The notes: generated from the sequence alone by a model not told the origin. A stretch of 64,000 bases of DNA from Flavobacterium sp. ASV13 (GCF_000745775.1 NZ_JQJY01000001.1:124001-188000), one strand, 5' to 3'; positions 50,221 through 59,655 are shown, numbered from the stretch's first letter. Numbers and translations are program-made.

Positions 50221-50595
50221 TCAAATCTTTTTAAGAGTCAATTTTACTTCATCAGTCTCTAAAATTAGATTGTCATCAGTGATAGTGCTCACACAAGGCC
50301 ATGGAGTACCTGTTTCATCTTTAATTACAAGGCTTTTCCCTTTTTTCGTTAAAGCATAAGTACCATCTGTCATTTCTCTTAGTAAAAATCCTGTTACATG
50401 ACCATCTTCAGTAAAAGTTAATTGGCCGTTAGTAAGAATCACATTTTTCAATGAATCAGAAAGTGGTTTTTTGTTTGCTTCAACACCCGTAACTTTCCAC
50501 GAACTTACTAATTCATTTCTTTTTGCTTTGTTGCATGAAAGAATTAATACTGCAGATAATAAAATTCCGAAGATAAATAATTTAGATTTTTTCAT
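50221..50595 (-). CDS. Lipocalin-like lipoprotein
   Basis: A 124-residue lipoprotein with signal peptide MKKSKLFIFGILLSAVLILSC (lipobox LILSC, Cys21). The mature part has the small lipocalin-like/DUF4923-like pattern common in Flavobacteria: KRNELVSSWKVTGVEANKKPL, GQLTFTEDGHVTGFLLREMTDGTYALTKKGKSLVIKDETG, DDNLILETDEVKLTLKK. Ligand unknown. Outer-membrane anchored, facing the periplasm or outside. Confidence 0.78.
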   Translation of the reverse strand: MKKSKLFIFGILLSAVLILSCNKAKRNELVSSWKVTGVEANKKPLSDSLKNVILTNGQLTFTEDGHVTGFLLREMTDGTYALTKKGKSLVIKDETGTPWPCVSTITDDNLILETDEVKLTLKKI

Positions 50596-50817
50596 AATTC
50601 TGTGATTAAAAAATTAGACAGGAAAAGTTACAAAAAAAATCAATAGTTAAAATATTTATAATCAAATATTTACAATCTAATAGAATTAAAAGTAAAAAAA
50701 ACAGCTCAAAAGGCTGCGTTTTCTAATGATTTGAAGATAAACGTAATACATTTTTTTTCTAAACACATAAAACTAATTTCCATTTTTTATATTTGAGTTT
50801 CCATTTTAATCTAAATT

Positions 50818-51942
50818 ATGTCGTTAATAAAAAAAACAATTTTATATTTTGCCATTCTGTTGCTCTTTAGCTGCAGTTCTAAAAAGAATGTTTTGGAAAA
50901 AGTATTAGCCACTGATAATGACAAAATAAAAGAGGTAATAAAAAATTCAAAGCAATACGAGCTGCAAATCATTTACACTCAAATTGTAAGAGACAAAGGA
51001 AAAATCACATTCAAAGACTACACGTATAATTTAGATGCATCAAACTATTATTATCCAGCAAGTACTATAAAATTTCCAATAGCAATTTTAGCACTTGAAA
51101 AGTTAAATACTATAGAAAATACGTCTGTAAATAACATTTATACTATAGAAGGAAATTCTGAGAAACTAAAATTTGCTGATGAAATCACTAAAGTTTTTGC
51201 TGTAAGCGATAATGTGGCCAGCAGCAATTTATTTGAATTTACAGGTTTTGATTATATCAATCAAAAAATGAAAGAAAAAGGATTAGAGCCTTTCAGAATC
51301 AGTCACAGACTTTCTGGTTCTGAACCTTCAAATCCTCTTGTAAAATCGGTTACATTATACAAAGATAACGGATCTATTGAAGTTTTTCCTTCAAAATTAA
51401 ACGAAAAAAGTGCACCATTAAAACTTAATAACCTCATTAAAGGAACAGGATTCATTAAAGATGATCAACTTGTAAATGAACCTTTTGATTTTTCTAAGAA
51501 AAATTATTTTCCGTTAAAAACGCTTCATAATACATTAAAAAGAATTGTATTTCCTGAAGCTTTTAATGAAAGTGAACGTTTTAAAATAACAGATAAAGAG
51601 CGTGAGTTTATTTTGTTTTCGATGCAGAATTTACCTCGAAATGCTGGTTATAACCCAAAAGAATATTATGACAGCTATTGTAAATTTTTCATGTTTGGTG
51701 ATACAAAAAATCAAATCCCTGATCACATAAAAATATACAATAAAATTGGTCAAGCATACGGAACCATGACAGAAACAGCTTATATAATTGATACTGAAAA
51801 TAAAGTTGAATTTATGTTATCCGCGACAATATTGGTCAATAAAGATGGAATTTTTAATGATGGTGTTTACGAATACGATTCGGTTTCAATCCCTTTTTTT
51901 GCTGCGCTTGGAAGAGAATTATATGCAAAATCAAAAATGTGA
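50818..51942 (+). CDS. Class-A-beta-lactamase-like serine hydrolase lipoprotein
   Basis: A 374-residue protein with lipobox LLLFSCSS (Cys19). The catalytic SxxK is S82-K85 (YPASTIKFP) and an SDN motif, S130-D131-N132 (AVSDNVASS), follows at the class-A spacing. The third motif (KTG-like) is probably in the C-terminal region KIGQAYGTMTETAYIID. The acyl-Ser fold is thus complete enough for activity. It is larger than beta-lactamases (about 290 residues), with an insertion between the SDN and the C-terminal motif. It may act on peptidoglycan or another ester/amide; not clearly an antibiotic-resistance enzyme. Confidence 0.83.
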   Translation: MSLIKKTILYFAILLLFSCSSKKNVLEKVLATDNDKIKEVIKNSKQYELQIIYTQIVRDKGKITFKDYTYNLDASNYYYPASTIKFPIAILALEKLNTIENTSVNNIYTIEGNSEKLKFADEITKVFAVSDNVASSNLFEFTGFDYINQKMKEKGLEPFRISHRLSGSEPSNPLVKSVTLYKDNGSIEVFPSKLNEKSAPLKLNNLIKGTGFIKDDQLVNEPFDFSKKNYFPLKTLHNTLKRIVFPEAFNESERFKITDKEREFILFSMQNLPRNAGYNPKEYYDSYCKFFMFGDTKNQIPDHIKIYNKIGQAYGTMTETAYIIDTENKVEFMLSATILVNKDGIFNDGVYEYDSVSIPFFAALGRELYAKSKM

Positions 51943-51978
51943 TTTGTGAAATGTGAAATGCAGAATGAAATTCATTAT

Positions 51979-52911
51979 TTAGTTAAGCGTTAATTCTCCC
52001 AAAATTTCCTCATATAAAAATGGCCCGCCAGGATATGTAGCGGTATAATCTAAATTCATCCAGACTTGTCCGCGTTCATCAATGTGGTAATGTATTTTTT
52101 TGCCATAACTTTCTTTGACAAAAAGTACATTTTTTATCAGGAAATTGACCTTTTCTAAATCAATTAAAGAACCAATTAAAATTTCTGGATAAATATGGCC
52201 TTTGGTATGAATAAGCCTCGGAGTTCCGCCAATGGAACGAATTGCAGCCGCCATTAAAATGGAATGATCATCACAATCTCCAGAAAAATATTCTAAAGAT
52301 TCGCTTGCAGTTGCAATGTAATCACCTTCTTTTGGATCATTTACATAATTCCATCGGCTGTTGATTTCTTTAAAAACGGCGAAACATTGAATTGTAGTAC
52401 GATAATCTGAATATCCTTTAATTCCTTTAAAATGCTTTGTTGTGGCCATAATAGCAAAATTTCGAACTTTCGGATTTTGATATTCAATCGCATTTATAAT
52501 TTTTGATTTATTTGGAAACGGAAGCAATTTTGCCACAATAATATCTTGCGGAAAAGGATTATCAGACATGGTATAAATCATCGAATTATAGTCTTCAGAA
52601 ATTTCACTGAAACCATAATTTCCAATAACAGAACCATAAAATAAAACCAGCAAATAAACCGCAACGCATAAAATTATTATCGTTCGAAGCAACATCAACA
52701 ATAAAAAGATAGCCGCAAAAACAAATAGAAAAATAAAGACGCGATCCAAATTGAAAGCCCAATTTAAATCGCGGAGATTTTGATGCAGAATGATGAAAAT
52801 CGGAATGGTGATCAAAAGACTCAACAGCATAATAATAATCCTGTCATAAGGTGATTTCACCTGTAATTTGGATTTTAATTGCGGAAAGTCAATTTTAGGG
52901 AATTTCATCAT
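51979..52911 (-). CDS. Membrane protein with transglutaminase-like domain
   Basis: A 310-residue protein. Two or three hydrophobic segments in residues 24-95 (IIMLLSLLITIPIFIILHQN, FLFVFAAIFLLLMLLRTIIILCVAVYLLVLFYGSVIG) are followed by a transglutaminase-like core. The catalytic Cys is C213 in YFSGDCDDHSIL, the His is H239 (TKGHIYPEI) and an Asp follows in NLDYTA. The Cys-protease fold implies a periplasmic or cytoplasmic face of the inner membrane. The substrate is unknown. It lies 19 bp downstream of the substrate-binding-like gene and is probably cotranscribed. Confidence 0.85.
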   Translation of the reverse strand: MMKFPKIDFPQLKSKLQVKSPYDRIIIMLLSLLITIPIFIILHQNLRDLNWAFNLDRVFIFLFVFAAIFLLLMLLRTIIILCVAVYLLVLFYGSVIGNYGFSEISEDYNSMIYTMSDNPFPQDIIVAKLLPFPNKSKIINAIEYQNPKVRNFAIMATTKHFKGIKGYSDYRTTIQCFAVFKEINSRWNYVNDPKEGDYIATASESLEYFSGDCDDHSILMAAAIRSIGGTPRLIHTKGHIYPEILIGSLIDLEKVNFLIKNVLFVKESYGKKIHYHIDERGQVWMNLDYTATYPGGPFLYEEILGELTLN

Positions 52912-52930
52912 AAAAATTCAAAGCAGTTTT

Positions 52931-53782
52931 TTAAAGCGCTTTTACGGTTTCAACAAAAGTACTTTTTTTATCGATAATTCCCAGATCGAATAATTGATTT
53001 TGAATTTTCGTAAATGCTTTTTCGTTTAAATGTTTTTGAGACCATTGTGTGAGTTTCAGCCACTCGCGAATGTCTTCTTTTTTTTGATTAAAAAGTTCGG
53101 ATAATGTTTTATCAATATGTGGAATTTGAGCAAAATCCTGCGTTGTTTTATTGATTATTTCAAGAATTTTCTCCATTGCTTTCGAATTCTTTTTCAAAAA
53201 TTCATCACGAACTGCAATTACAAAAGAGGGCCATGGCGTAGGGCAGTCACCCACACGTCTGAACACACCTTTGTCGACAAGAGGTTTCGTCATAAAACGT
53301 TCCCACATAAAATAATCTGCAGTGCCGTTTGTCAAAGCTTCAACAGCGCCATCAATTGTATTGATGATTTCAAATTTCAATTCATCTTGTTCCCAACCTT
53401 GCTCAGCAGCATTTACATACGCCATTAGTTGTGAACCTGATCCAATTCTTGAAATTGCCACTTTTTTGTTTTCTAAATCTTTTACAGTTTGAAAATCTGA
53501 TTTAGCTGCTACATGAATTCCCCAAATTAAAGGAGACTGTACATAAATCTGAACAATTTTGCTTGGATTTCCTGCCAAAATATCTTTGACAATTCCTTCA
53601 GTAAGGATAACGGCAATATCAGCTTCGCCATCACGAAGCATCTGGCACATTTTACCCGTTCCTTCAGGAATATCTTTCCATTGCAAATCAATGCTTTCTG
53701 CTTCAAATTCGCCATTTTCAATGCATAAATGCCATGGCAAATTGAAGTGTTCGGGAACACCCACAATGTTTACGGTTTTCAT
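52931..53782 (-). CDS. Cytoplasmic substrate-binding-like protein (NMT1/ThiY-type fold)
   Basis: A 283-residue type-2 periplasmic-binding-protein fold of the NMT1/ABC substrate-binding class (VNIVGVPEHFNLPWHLCIENGEF, DIAVILTEGIVKDILAGN, VKDLENKKVAISRIGSGSQLMAYV, AVEALTNGTADYFMWERFMTKPLV). It has no signal peptide or lipobox and no ABC permease or ATPase beside it. It therefore probably works inside the cell or is a THI5-like enzyme-like protein. It is cotranscribed with the transglutaminase gene. Ligand unknown. Confidence 0.82.
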   Translation of the reverse strand: MKTVNIVGVPEHFNLPWHLCIENGEFEAESIDLQWKDIPEGTGKMCQMLRDGEADIAVILTEGIVKDILAGNPSKIVQIYVQSPLIWGIHVAAKSDFQTVKDLENKKVAISRIGSGSQLMAYVNAAEQGWEQDELKFEIINTIDGAVEALTNGTADYFMWERFMTKPLVDKGVFRRVGDCPTPWPSFVIAVRDEFLKKNSKAMEKILEIINKTTQDFAQIPHIDKTLSELFNQKKEDIREWLKLTQWSQKHLNEKAFTKIQNQLFDLGIIDKKSTFVETVKAL

Positions 53783-53835
53783 TACAGTTTTAAGTTTAAG
53801 TTAAGTTTGGTATGCGTATCTTAAGTTTTGTTTGT

Positions 53836-54309
53836 TTAGTTTTTTAATAAATCTGCCCGATGTTTGTCAGAAAGACATGGCTCAGCATATTCAATTATTT
53901 CTTCCGATTCATATTCGTTCAAAATGCTTTTTACTAATGAATAATCAACATCCCGAACAATTTCAACTGCAAATAAAGTTTCGTTTAAACCTTCTGATTG
54001 GCAATTGATTGCTTTTAATTTTTCTCGGATAATTTCTTTATCAAATCCTTTTTCTAAAATTAAAACCTGAACAATCGAATTTCCTGAATTTTCAATGGTT
54101 TCTTTATAAACAAATCGATTTTCCTTTTCGTCAAATTCAGCAAAAAATAAATCATCTGTCGCAATAAGTGGTCCAAAAAATGGAATATTATCCAATTTAA
54201 AAAGACCTTTTTCTAAATCTATAATTTCAGCCCACATGGTTTCTGAAACATTGTCTTCTAAATAATCGCTGTAATATTTAAAAAGTATTTTTTTGTGTGT
54301 TTCTGTCAT
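53836..54309 (-). CDS. DUF4265-like protein of unknown function
   Basis: A 157-residue cytoplasmic protein with the DUF4265-like pattern of short regular segments: SETMWAEIIDLEKGLFKLDNIPFFGPLIATDDLFFAEFDEKENRFVYKETIENSGNSIVQV, then a helix KEIIREKLKAINCQSEG. Function unknown. Its promoter is not obvious; the intergenic gap to the VOC gene (about 90 bp) is AT-rich. Confidence 0.7.
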   Translation of the reverse strand: MTETHKKILFKYYSDYLEDNVSETMWAEIIDLEKGLFKLDNIPFFGPLIATDDLFFAEFDEKENRFVYKETIENSGNSIVQVLILEKGFDKEIIREKLKAINCQSEGLNETLFAVEIVRDVDYSLVKSILNEYESEEIIEYAEPCLSDKHRADLLKN

Positions 54310-54401
54310 TATTTAATCTGAAATTATTTTTTAATTACCCAATCCTTTAATGATTTGGAAGTGGCTTTCTAATTTTCAAATTGACTAATTGTCTAATTTG
54401 T

Positions 54402-54794
54402 CTATTCAATTTCGCTTATTTCAGCTTTCAATGGTGATATAACTATACGATAACCATCTGGATCCTGAATCATTTTTCCATTTTCATTCCAAAATGGATT
54501 TGTTGCAGCTATAGTTGAGATATTATGATGTTCAAGTTTGTTTATCAGATTATTATAATCTAAAATTGATTTTGGATACAGTACAATAACGTCGTCTTCA
54601 TCAAATGTATGTTTTGCTTTATTATTGGACTGCGTAAATTCAAAATGCCAGTCTAAACCTGATTTTCCAATGAAAATTCCATTGTAATTATTATGATTCT
54701 GAAACTCTCCCAATTGTTCAAAACCAAGAACATTTACATAAAAATCTTCGATTCTTTTTAAATCATCCGTGTGTCGTGCAACTCTTAAAAACAT
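54402..54794 (-). CDS. VOC/glyoxalase-fold protein (second copy)
   Basis: A 130-residue glyoxalase-fold protein: RVARHTDDLKRIEDFYVNVLGFEQLGEFQNHNNYNGIFIG and a second half ending in IQDPDGYRIVISPLK, with a metal-ligand-like Glu in HFEFTQ. It differs from the VOC protein at 46260 in sequence and length, so it is not a recent duplicate. Substrate unknown. Confidence 0.87.
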   Translation of the reverse strand: MFLRVARHTDDLKRIEDFYVNVLGFEQLGEFQNHNNYNGIFIGKSGLDWHFEFTQSNNKAKHTFDEDDVIVLYPKSILDYNNLINKLEHHNISTIAATNPFWNENGKMIQDPDGYRIVISPLKAEISEIE

Positions 54795-54832
54795 AAATTA
54801 TACGTTTTAAAAATTATTCTACTAATTAAATA

Positions 54833-55096
54833 TCAACCTTCTACTTTATCAATCAAAATTATAAAACAGATAAAAAGTAAAAAACCCGCAAATAAATTTT
54901 TCTGGGCGGTATTCAATCCATTTTTATCAGGGCTTTCATTATCATGATCCCAATAATACTCTAAACTTTTAGGGTATTTTTCTTCAATTGATATATTAAG
55001 CAGCTGAAAAAAACTCCACCTAAACAAACCTCCCATGCCTAAAGTGAATTTTCTTAACGGCTTATAAATCAAATGTTCAATAAAAAAATTAAACAT
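54833..55096 (-). CDS. Small membrane protein of unknown function
   Basis: An 87-residue protein with a hydrophobic N-terminal patch (FIEHLIYKPLRKFTLGMGGLFRWSFFQLL), a polar middle, and a C-terminal membrane helix (KNLFAGFLLFICFIILIDK). Its start overlaps the stop of the nucleoside phosphorylase gene by 8 bp, so the two are translated from one mRNA. I do not recognise a family. Confidence 0.65.
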   Translation of the reverse strand: MFNFFIEHLIYKPLRKFTLGMGGLFRWSFFQLLNISIEEKYPKSLEYYWDHDNESPDKNGLNTAQKNLFAGFLLFICFIILIDKVEG

Positions 55097-55964
55097 TAGT
55101 TTGTGCTAATTTATTTAATGTATATGTAATAAGTTCATCAACAGCTTTATAAGGATCCTCGCTAAAAGTTCCAGATGCACGATTGGCAATAATGGCATTT
55201 AAAGATAATGCATTATGTCCTAACAGTGCCGATAACCCATAAATTGCCGCTGTTTCCATCTCTAAATTAGTGATTTTAGTGCCATCAAAATCAAAATTAT
55301 CCATTTTATTGTTTAATTCTTCGTCTTGAATATTCAAACGCAAAACGCGTCCTTGCGGACCATAAAAACCGCCAGCTGTAGCCGTAATTCCTTTAAAGAT
55401 TTTTTCTGATTCAATGATTTTTTCTAATTTTTCAGAACATGCAATCGCATAAGGTCTTCCTTTTCGGATATCCCAATTTGTATGCATGATAAAAGCATCT
55501 TCAATAGCAGCATTTGAAACATCATCAATCAAATAGGAGCGAAGCATATTATCAAGTCCAAGTCCGAATTTTGACATCACAAAACTATCAACAGGGATAT
55601 CTTCCTGCAAAGAACCCGAAGTCCCAATTCTGATAATATTTAAAGAAGTTAAATTTTCTTTTGTTGTACGCGTTTCCAAATCAATATTTACCAATGCATC
55701 TAATTCATTTAGTACAATATCAATATTATCCGGGCCAATTCCAGTAGAAATCACCGTAATACGTTTTCCTTTATAAATACCGGTTTGGGTTTTAAATTCT
55801 CTTTTTTGTGTAGAAAATTCGATCTTTTCAAAAAACTGAGTAATTTTTTCAACTCTGTTTTGATCTCCAACAAAAATAATGTCGTGTGCAATATGTTCAG
55901 GACGAAGGTTTAAGTGATAAACGCTTCCGTCTGGGTTAAGTATTAATTCTGATGCTTGTATCAT
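55089..55964 (-). CDS. Nucleoside phosphorylase (uridine-phosphorylase-like)
   Basis: A 291-residue PNP/UDP-family phosphorylase: phosphate-binding GDQNRVEKI and ISTGIGPDNIDI, then IIRIGTSGSLQ, the purine/pyrimidine specificity region ACSEKLEK..., and the C-terminal catalytic stretch TNLEMETAAIYGLSALLGHNALSLNAIIANRASGTF (Glu-Met-Glu for ribose). It splits nucleosides in the salvage pathway; whether uridine, adenosine or methylthioadenosine is not determinable. It is followed by the overlapping small membrane protein gene. Confidence 0.9.
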   Translation of the reverse strand: MIQASELILNPDGSVYHLNLRPEHIAHDIIFVGDQNRVEKITQFFEKIEFSTQKREFKTQTGIYKGKRITVISTGIGPDNIDIVLNELDALVNIDLETRTTKENLTSLNIIRIGTSGSLQEDIPVDSFVMSKFGLGLDNMLRSYLIDDVSNAAIEDAFIMHTNWDIRKGRPYAIACSEKLEKIIESEKIFKGITATAGGFYGPQGRVLRLNIQDEELNNKMDNFDFDGTKITNLEMETAAIYGLSALLGHNALSLNAIIANRASGTFSEDPYKAVDELITYTLNKLAQTNV

Positions 55965-55971
55965 TTTTTTA

Positions 55972-56059
55972 TAAGGTGCTAAGGTTCTAAGTAGCTAAGG
56001 TTCTAAGTTTTTTTTTGCTTCAGGCTCATATAACTTGAAACGTTAAACTTGAAACTTTT
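55972..56059. repeat. Mixed CTAAG / TTGAAAC repeat block
   Basis: GCTAAGG and TTCTAAG units (55976-56010) are followed by two TTGAAAC units (about 56034-56055). It combines two repeat families found separately elsewhere in the window. Confidence 0.65.
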
Positions 56060-56392
56060 TTAACCGCCTACACGTTTTGTTTTAAATCCCTTTTCTTTTA
56101 AAATTGCCATGATTTTGTCGCGATAATCACCTTGAATAATGATTGAATCGTCTTTAAAAGTTCCGCCAACGCTAAGTTTTGTTTTGATTTCTTTGGCTAA
56201 GATTTTAAAATCTTCATCAGAGCCTTCATAACCTTCAATTATAGTAGTGGCTTTTCCTTTTCGTTTTTCAAATTTACAAATCATAGGTTCTTTCTGAACA
56301 TACAATACATGTTCTTCTGCCTGAATTTCTTCAGGTTCATTTGATTCCATGTGATCCGGAAATAAGTTTTTCAACTGATCTTTTAAATCCAT
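56060..56392 (-). CDS. SUI1-family translation factor (YciH-like)
   Basis: A 110-residue protein with a C-terminal SUI1/eIF1 domain (MICKFEKRKGKATTIIEGYEGSDEDFKILAKEIKTKLSVGGTFKDDSIIIQGDYRDKIMAILKEKGFKTKRVG). SUI1 proteins influence start-codon choice on the small ribosomal subunit; bacterial YciH prevents incorrect initiation. The N-terminal 35 residues are acidic. Monocistronic; the GGTFKDDSIIIQGD and GFKTKRVGG motifs identify the family. Confidence 0.93.
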   Translation of the reverse strand: MDLKDQLKNLFPDHMESNEPEEIQAEEHVLYVQKEPMICKFEKRKGKATTIIEGYEGSDEDFKILAKEIKTKLSVGGTFKDDSIIIQGDYRDKIMAILKEKGFKTKRVGG

Positions 56393-56497
56393 AATATATT
56401 AAATTCGAATATTTAAAGTTATGTAAAAATGAAATTCCAAATTCCAAAATAAGGTATTTTTTGGAATTTGGAATTTTAAAACTGAGAGATTTAGGTT

Positions 56498-57448
56498 TTA
56501 TTTTTTAATTAAACCCAATTCTACTAAACGTTCGTGTAAAAACTCTCCCGCAGAAATATCTTCATATTTTTTAGGATTTTCGTCATCGATACAGTTTTCT
56601 AAACAATCCAAACGCATATCGCTTACTGGATGCATGAAAAACGGAACTGAATAACGAGAAGTTCCCCATAATTCTCTTGGTGGATTTACCACTTGGTGAA
56701 TTGTTGATTTTAATTTATTGTTTGTATGTCTTGACAACATATCTCCAACGTTAATTACTAATTCATCATCAGCTGCGATGGCGTCGATCCATTCTCCATC
56801 ATGATTTTGAACCTGTAATCCTTTTCCTTGAGCACCCATTAAAAGTGTAATAAGGTTGATATCACCATGAGCAGCCGCGCGAATAGCGTTTTCTGGCTCA
56901 GAAGTAATTGGAGGATAGTGAATTGGTCTTAAAATTGAGTTTCCTTCTTTAGCATAATTGTCAAAATAAAACTCATCTAAACCTAAATGCAAAGCTAAAG
57001 CTCTAAGCACATAAACACCTGTTTTTTCAAGCATTTGGTACGCATCTTTACCAACTTCATTAAAACGTGGTAATTCTTTTACTTCAACATTGTCTGGGTA
57101 TTCTGAAGCCCATCTTGAATCTTTGTCAACATACTGACCAAAATGCCAAAATTCTTTTAAATCTCCTTCTTTGCGTCCTTTAGCATGTTCTTTTCCAAAA
57201 GATACATAACCTCTTTGTCCGCCAATACCAGGAATTTCATAATTATGCTTAGTTTCTATTGGCAAAGCGAAAAATTTTCTAATTTCGCTATAAAGCTCGT
57301 CTACCAATTGATCATCTAAGAAATGACCTTTTAGGGCTACGAAGCCAATGTTTTCAAATGCACTGCCGATTTCATTTACAAATTTTTGTTTACGTTTCGG
57401 GTCGTCCGAAAGGAAATCACGTAAGTCTACACTAGGAATGTTTTGCAT
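56498..57448 (-). CDS. Isopenicillin-N-synthase-like 2OG-Fe(II) oxygenase
   Basis: A 316-residue non-haem iron oxygenase. The facial triad is the His and Asp of AAAHGDINLITLL with the second His in STIHQVVNPPREL. The 2-oxoglutarate-binding Arg-x-Ser is in SRYSVPFFMHP. N-terminal DIOX_N is present (PSVDLRDFLSDDPKRKQKFVNEIGSAFENIGFVALKGH). Common in Flavobacteria; the substrate is not known. A -7 element CAAAGGTA (57500-57507, minus) is upstream. Confidence 0.88.
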   Translation of the reverse strand: MQNIPSVDLRDFLSDDPKRKQKFVNEIGSAFENIGFVALKGHFLDDQLVDELYSEIRKFFALPIETKHNYEIPGIGGQRGYVSFGKEHAKGRKEGDLKEFWHFGQYVDKDSRWASEYPDNVEVKELPRFNEVGKDAYQMLEKTGVYVLRALALHLGLDEFYFDNYAKEGNSILRPIHYPPITSEPENAIRAAAHGDINLITLLMGAQGKGLQVQNHDGEWIDAIAADDELVINVGDMLSRHTNNKLKSTIHQVVNPPRELWGTSRYSVPFFMHPVSDMRLDCLENCIDDENPKKYEDISAGEFLHERLVELGLIKK

Positions 57449-57499
57449 ACTTTACATTTTTTGTTTAAAGATGAAAGGTGTCGAAAAACCTTTCAGAAA

Positions 57500-57507
57500 C
57501 AAAGGTA
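57500..57507 (-). promoter_or_regulatory. -7 element of the 2OG-Fe oxygenase gene
   Basis: CAAAGGTA is TACCTTTG on the minus strand, 51 bp upstream of the ATG at 57448. Confidence 0.5.
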
Positions 57508-57590
57508 GAGAATATTTTAGAATTGAATTTTAAAAGTTATATTAAAATTGAAATTTTATAACAAAAACAAATAAAATTGTTATAATTTTT

Positions 57591-57598
57591 TATATTTG
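57591..57598 (+). promoter_or_regulatory. -7 element of the E1 dehydrogenase gene
   Basis: TATATTTG matches TAnnTTTG, 24 bp upstream of the ATG at 57623. Confidence 0.55.
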
Positions 57599-57622
57599 AA
57601 ACACTAAAAAAACATAAACCCA

Positions 57623-59599
57623 ATGATCTTTAACAGACAAAACCTAACTGACGCTCAATTATTAGATTTATATAAAAAAATTCTTAAACCTCGATTAATC
57701 GAAGAAAAAATGCTGATTCTGATTCGTCAGGGTAAAGTGTCAAAATGGTTCTCCGGAATCGGGCAGGAAGCAATTGCCGTAGGTGTTACAGCTGTTTTAG
57801 ATGAATCTGAATATGTATTGCCAATGCATAGAAATCTTGGTGTTTTCACTACAAGAAATATTCCACTTCACCGATTATTCTCGCAATGGCAAGGAAAAGC
57901 AAATGGTTTTACAAAAGGGAGAGATCGCAGTTTTCACTTTGGAACGCAGGAATATAAGATTATCGGAATGATATCCCATCTCGGACCGCAATTAGGTATC
58001 GCAGATGGAATTGCATTAGCCAATAAACTTCAGAATAATAAAAAAATCACGGCCGTTTTTACGGGAGAAGGCGCCACAAGCGAAGGCGATTTTCATGAAG
58101 CATTAAATATTGCAGCAGTTTGGAAATTGCCTGTAATGTTCGTCATTGAAAACAACGGTTACGGGCTTTCGACACCAACAAACGAACAATATGTATGTGA
58201 AAATTTAGCAGACAAAGGCATTGGCTACGGAATGGAAAGCCATATTATTGATGGAAACAATATTCTGGAAGTTTACAACAAACTTTCACAGCTAAAAGAA
58301 GAAATGCAGATCAATCCGCGTCCGGTTTTATTGGAATTTAAAACTTTTAGAATGCGTGGTCATGAAGAGGCGAGTGGCACTAAATATGTTCCGCAAGAAT
58401 TAATGGACGAATGGGCAGCCAAAGATCCTGTAACGAACTATAGAAAATATTTGACCGAAATTGATATTCTTACACCTGATTTTGACGAACAACTCCACCA
58501 CGAAATCAAACAAGAAATTGATCAAAATTTAGCTATTGCAAATGCTGAACCTGAAATTGTCCCGACTTACAGCGGAGAATTAGATGATGTTTATAAAGAT
58601 TTTGAATATGAAGAATATACTCATGGTGAAGAAGTGAAAAATATCCGTTTTATTGATGCTATTCGAAATAGTTTGGAACAATCGATGTGGCGCAATAAAA
58701 ACTTAGTCATTATGGGGCAAGACATTGCTGAATATGGTGGCGCTTTTAAAATTACAGAAGGATTTGTAGATGCTTTTGGAAGAGAAAGAATCCGAAATAC
58801 GCCAATTTGTGAAAGTGCTGTTGTTTCAACTGGAATGGGATTATCAATCAACGGTTATAAAGCGATTGTAGAAATGCAGTTTGCCGATTTTGTTTCAACT
58901 GGTTTTAATCCGATTGTTAATTTACTGGCAAAATCACATTATCGCTGGGGTGAAAATGCTGACGTTGTGGTTCGTATGCCTTGTGGCGGCGGAACTCAGG
59001 CGGGACCTTTTCATTCGCAAACAAATGAAGCCTGGTTTACAAAAACTCCAGGTTTAAAAGTAGTTTATCCTGCTTTTCCTTATGATGCAAAAGGACTGCT
59101 TAATACTTCTATAAATGATCCAAATCCGGTCTTGTTTTTTGAGCACAAACAATTGTACAGAAGTATCTATCAAGATGTTCCGACAGATTATTACACGATT
59201 CCTTTTGGAAAAGCGGCTTTAATAAAAGAAGGAAACGCAGTAACCATTATTGCTTTCGGAGCAACTGTTCATTGGGCTTTAGACACTTTAGAAAAGAATC
59301 CACAAATTGATGCTGATTTAATTGATTTAAGAACATTGCAACCTTTAGATACTGAAGCGATTTTTGCTTCTGTGAAAAAAACAGGAAAAGCCATTATTTA
59401 TCAAGAAGATACTATGTTTGGCGGAATTGCAAGCGATATTTCTTCCTTGATTATGGAAAACTGTTTTGAATTTTTAGATGGTCCTGTAAAAAGAGTTGCA
59501 AGTTTAGATTCGCCGATTCCTTTTACTAAAGCTTTAGAAGATCAATTTTTAGCAAAAGATCGTTTTGAAGAAACGCTTTTGGATTTATTGAACTATTAA
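57623..59599 (+). CDS. Fused alpha/beta 2-oxoacid dehydrogenase E1 (branched-chain type)
   Basis: A 658-residue fused E1 component. Residues 1-320 are the alpha part with the thiamine-diphosphate motif GEGATSEGDFHEALNIAAVWKLPVMFVIENN and GHEEASGTKYVP. Residues about 330-655 are the beta part (RFIDAIRNSLEQSMWRNKNLVIMGQDIAEYGGAFKITEGF, VRMPCGGGTQAGPFHSQTNEAWFTKTPGLKVVYP, DLIDLRTLQPLDTEAI). It decarboxylates branched-chain or related 2-oxoacids with E2/E3 partners encoded elsewhere. In Bacteroidota the fused form is common. Monocistronic with its own terminator. Confidence 0.93.
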   Translation: MIFNRQNLTDAQLLDLYKKILKPRLIEEKMLILIRQGKVSKWFSGIGQEAIAVGVTAVLDESEYVLPMHRNLGVFTTRNIPLHRLFSQWQGKANGFTKGRDRSFHFGTQEYKIIGMISHLGPQLGIADGIALANKLQNNKKITAVFTGEGATSEGDFHEALNIAAVWKLPVMFVIENNGYGLSTPTNEQYVCENLADKGIGYGMESHIIDGNNILEVYNKLSQLKEEMQINPRPVLLEFKTFRMRGHEEASGTKYVPQELMDEWAAKDPVTNYRKYLTEIDILTPDFDEQLHHEIKQEIDQNLAIANAEPEIVPTYSGELDDVYKDFEYEEYTHGEEVKNIRFIDAIRNSLEQSMWRNKNLVIMGQDIAEYGGAFKITEGFVDAFGRERIRNTPICESAVVSTGMGLSINGYKAIVEMQFADFVSTGFNPIVNLLAKSHYRWGENADVVVRMPCGGGTQAGPFHSQTNEAWFTKTPGLKVVYPAFPYDAKGLLNTSINDPNPVLFFEHKQLYRSIYQDVPTDYYTIPFGKAALIKEGNAVTIIAFGATVHWALDTLEKNPQIDADLIDLRTLQPLDTEAIFASVKKTGKAIIYQEDTMFGGIASDISSLIMENCFEFLDGPVKRVASLDSPIPFTKALEDQFLAKDRFEETLLDLLNY

Positions 59600-59655
59600 T
59601 GGCAAAATGAATATTGATCTTAAGGAAAAACATTATACAGCTTAAGAGAAGAATT

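Noticed and set aside
50818..51942. Beta-lactamase antibiotic-resistance gene
   Set aside because: SxxK and SDN motifs are present, but the protein is larger than class A enzymes and the third motif is not clear, so only 'serine hydrolase' is supported.
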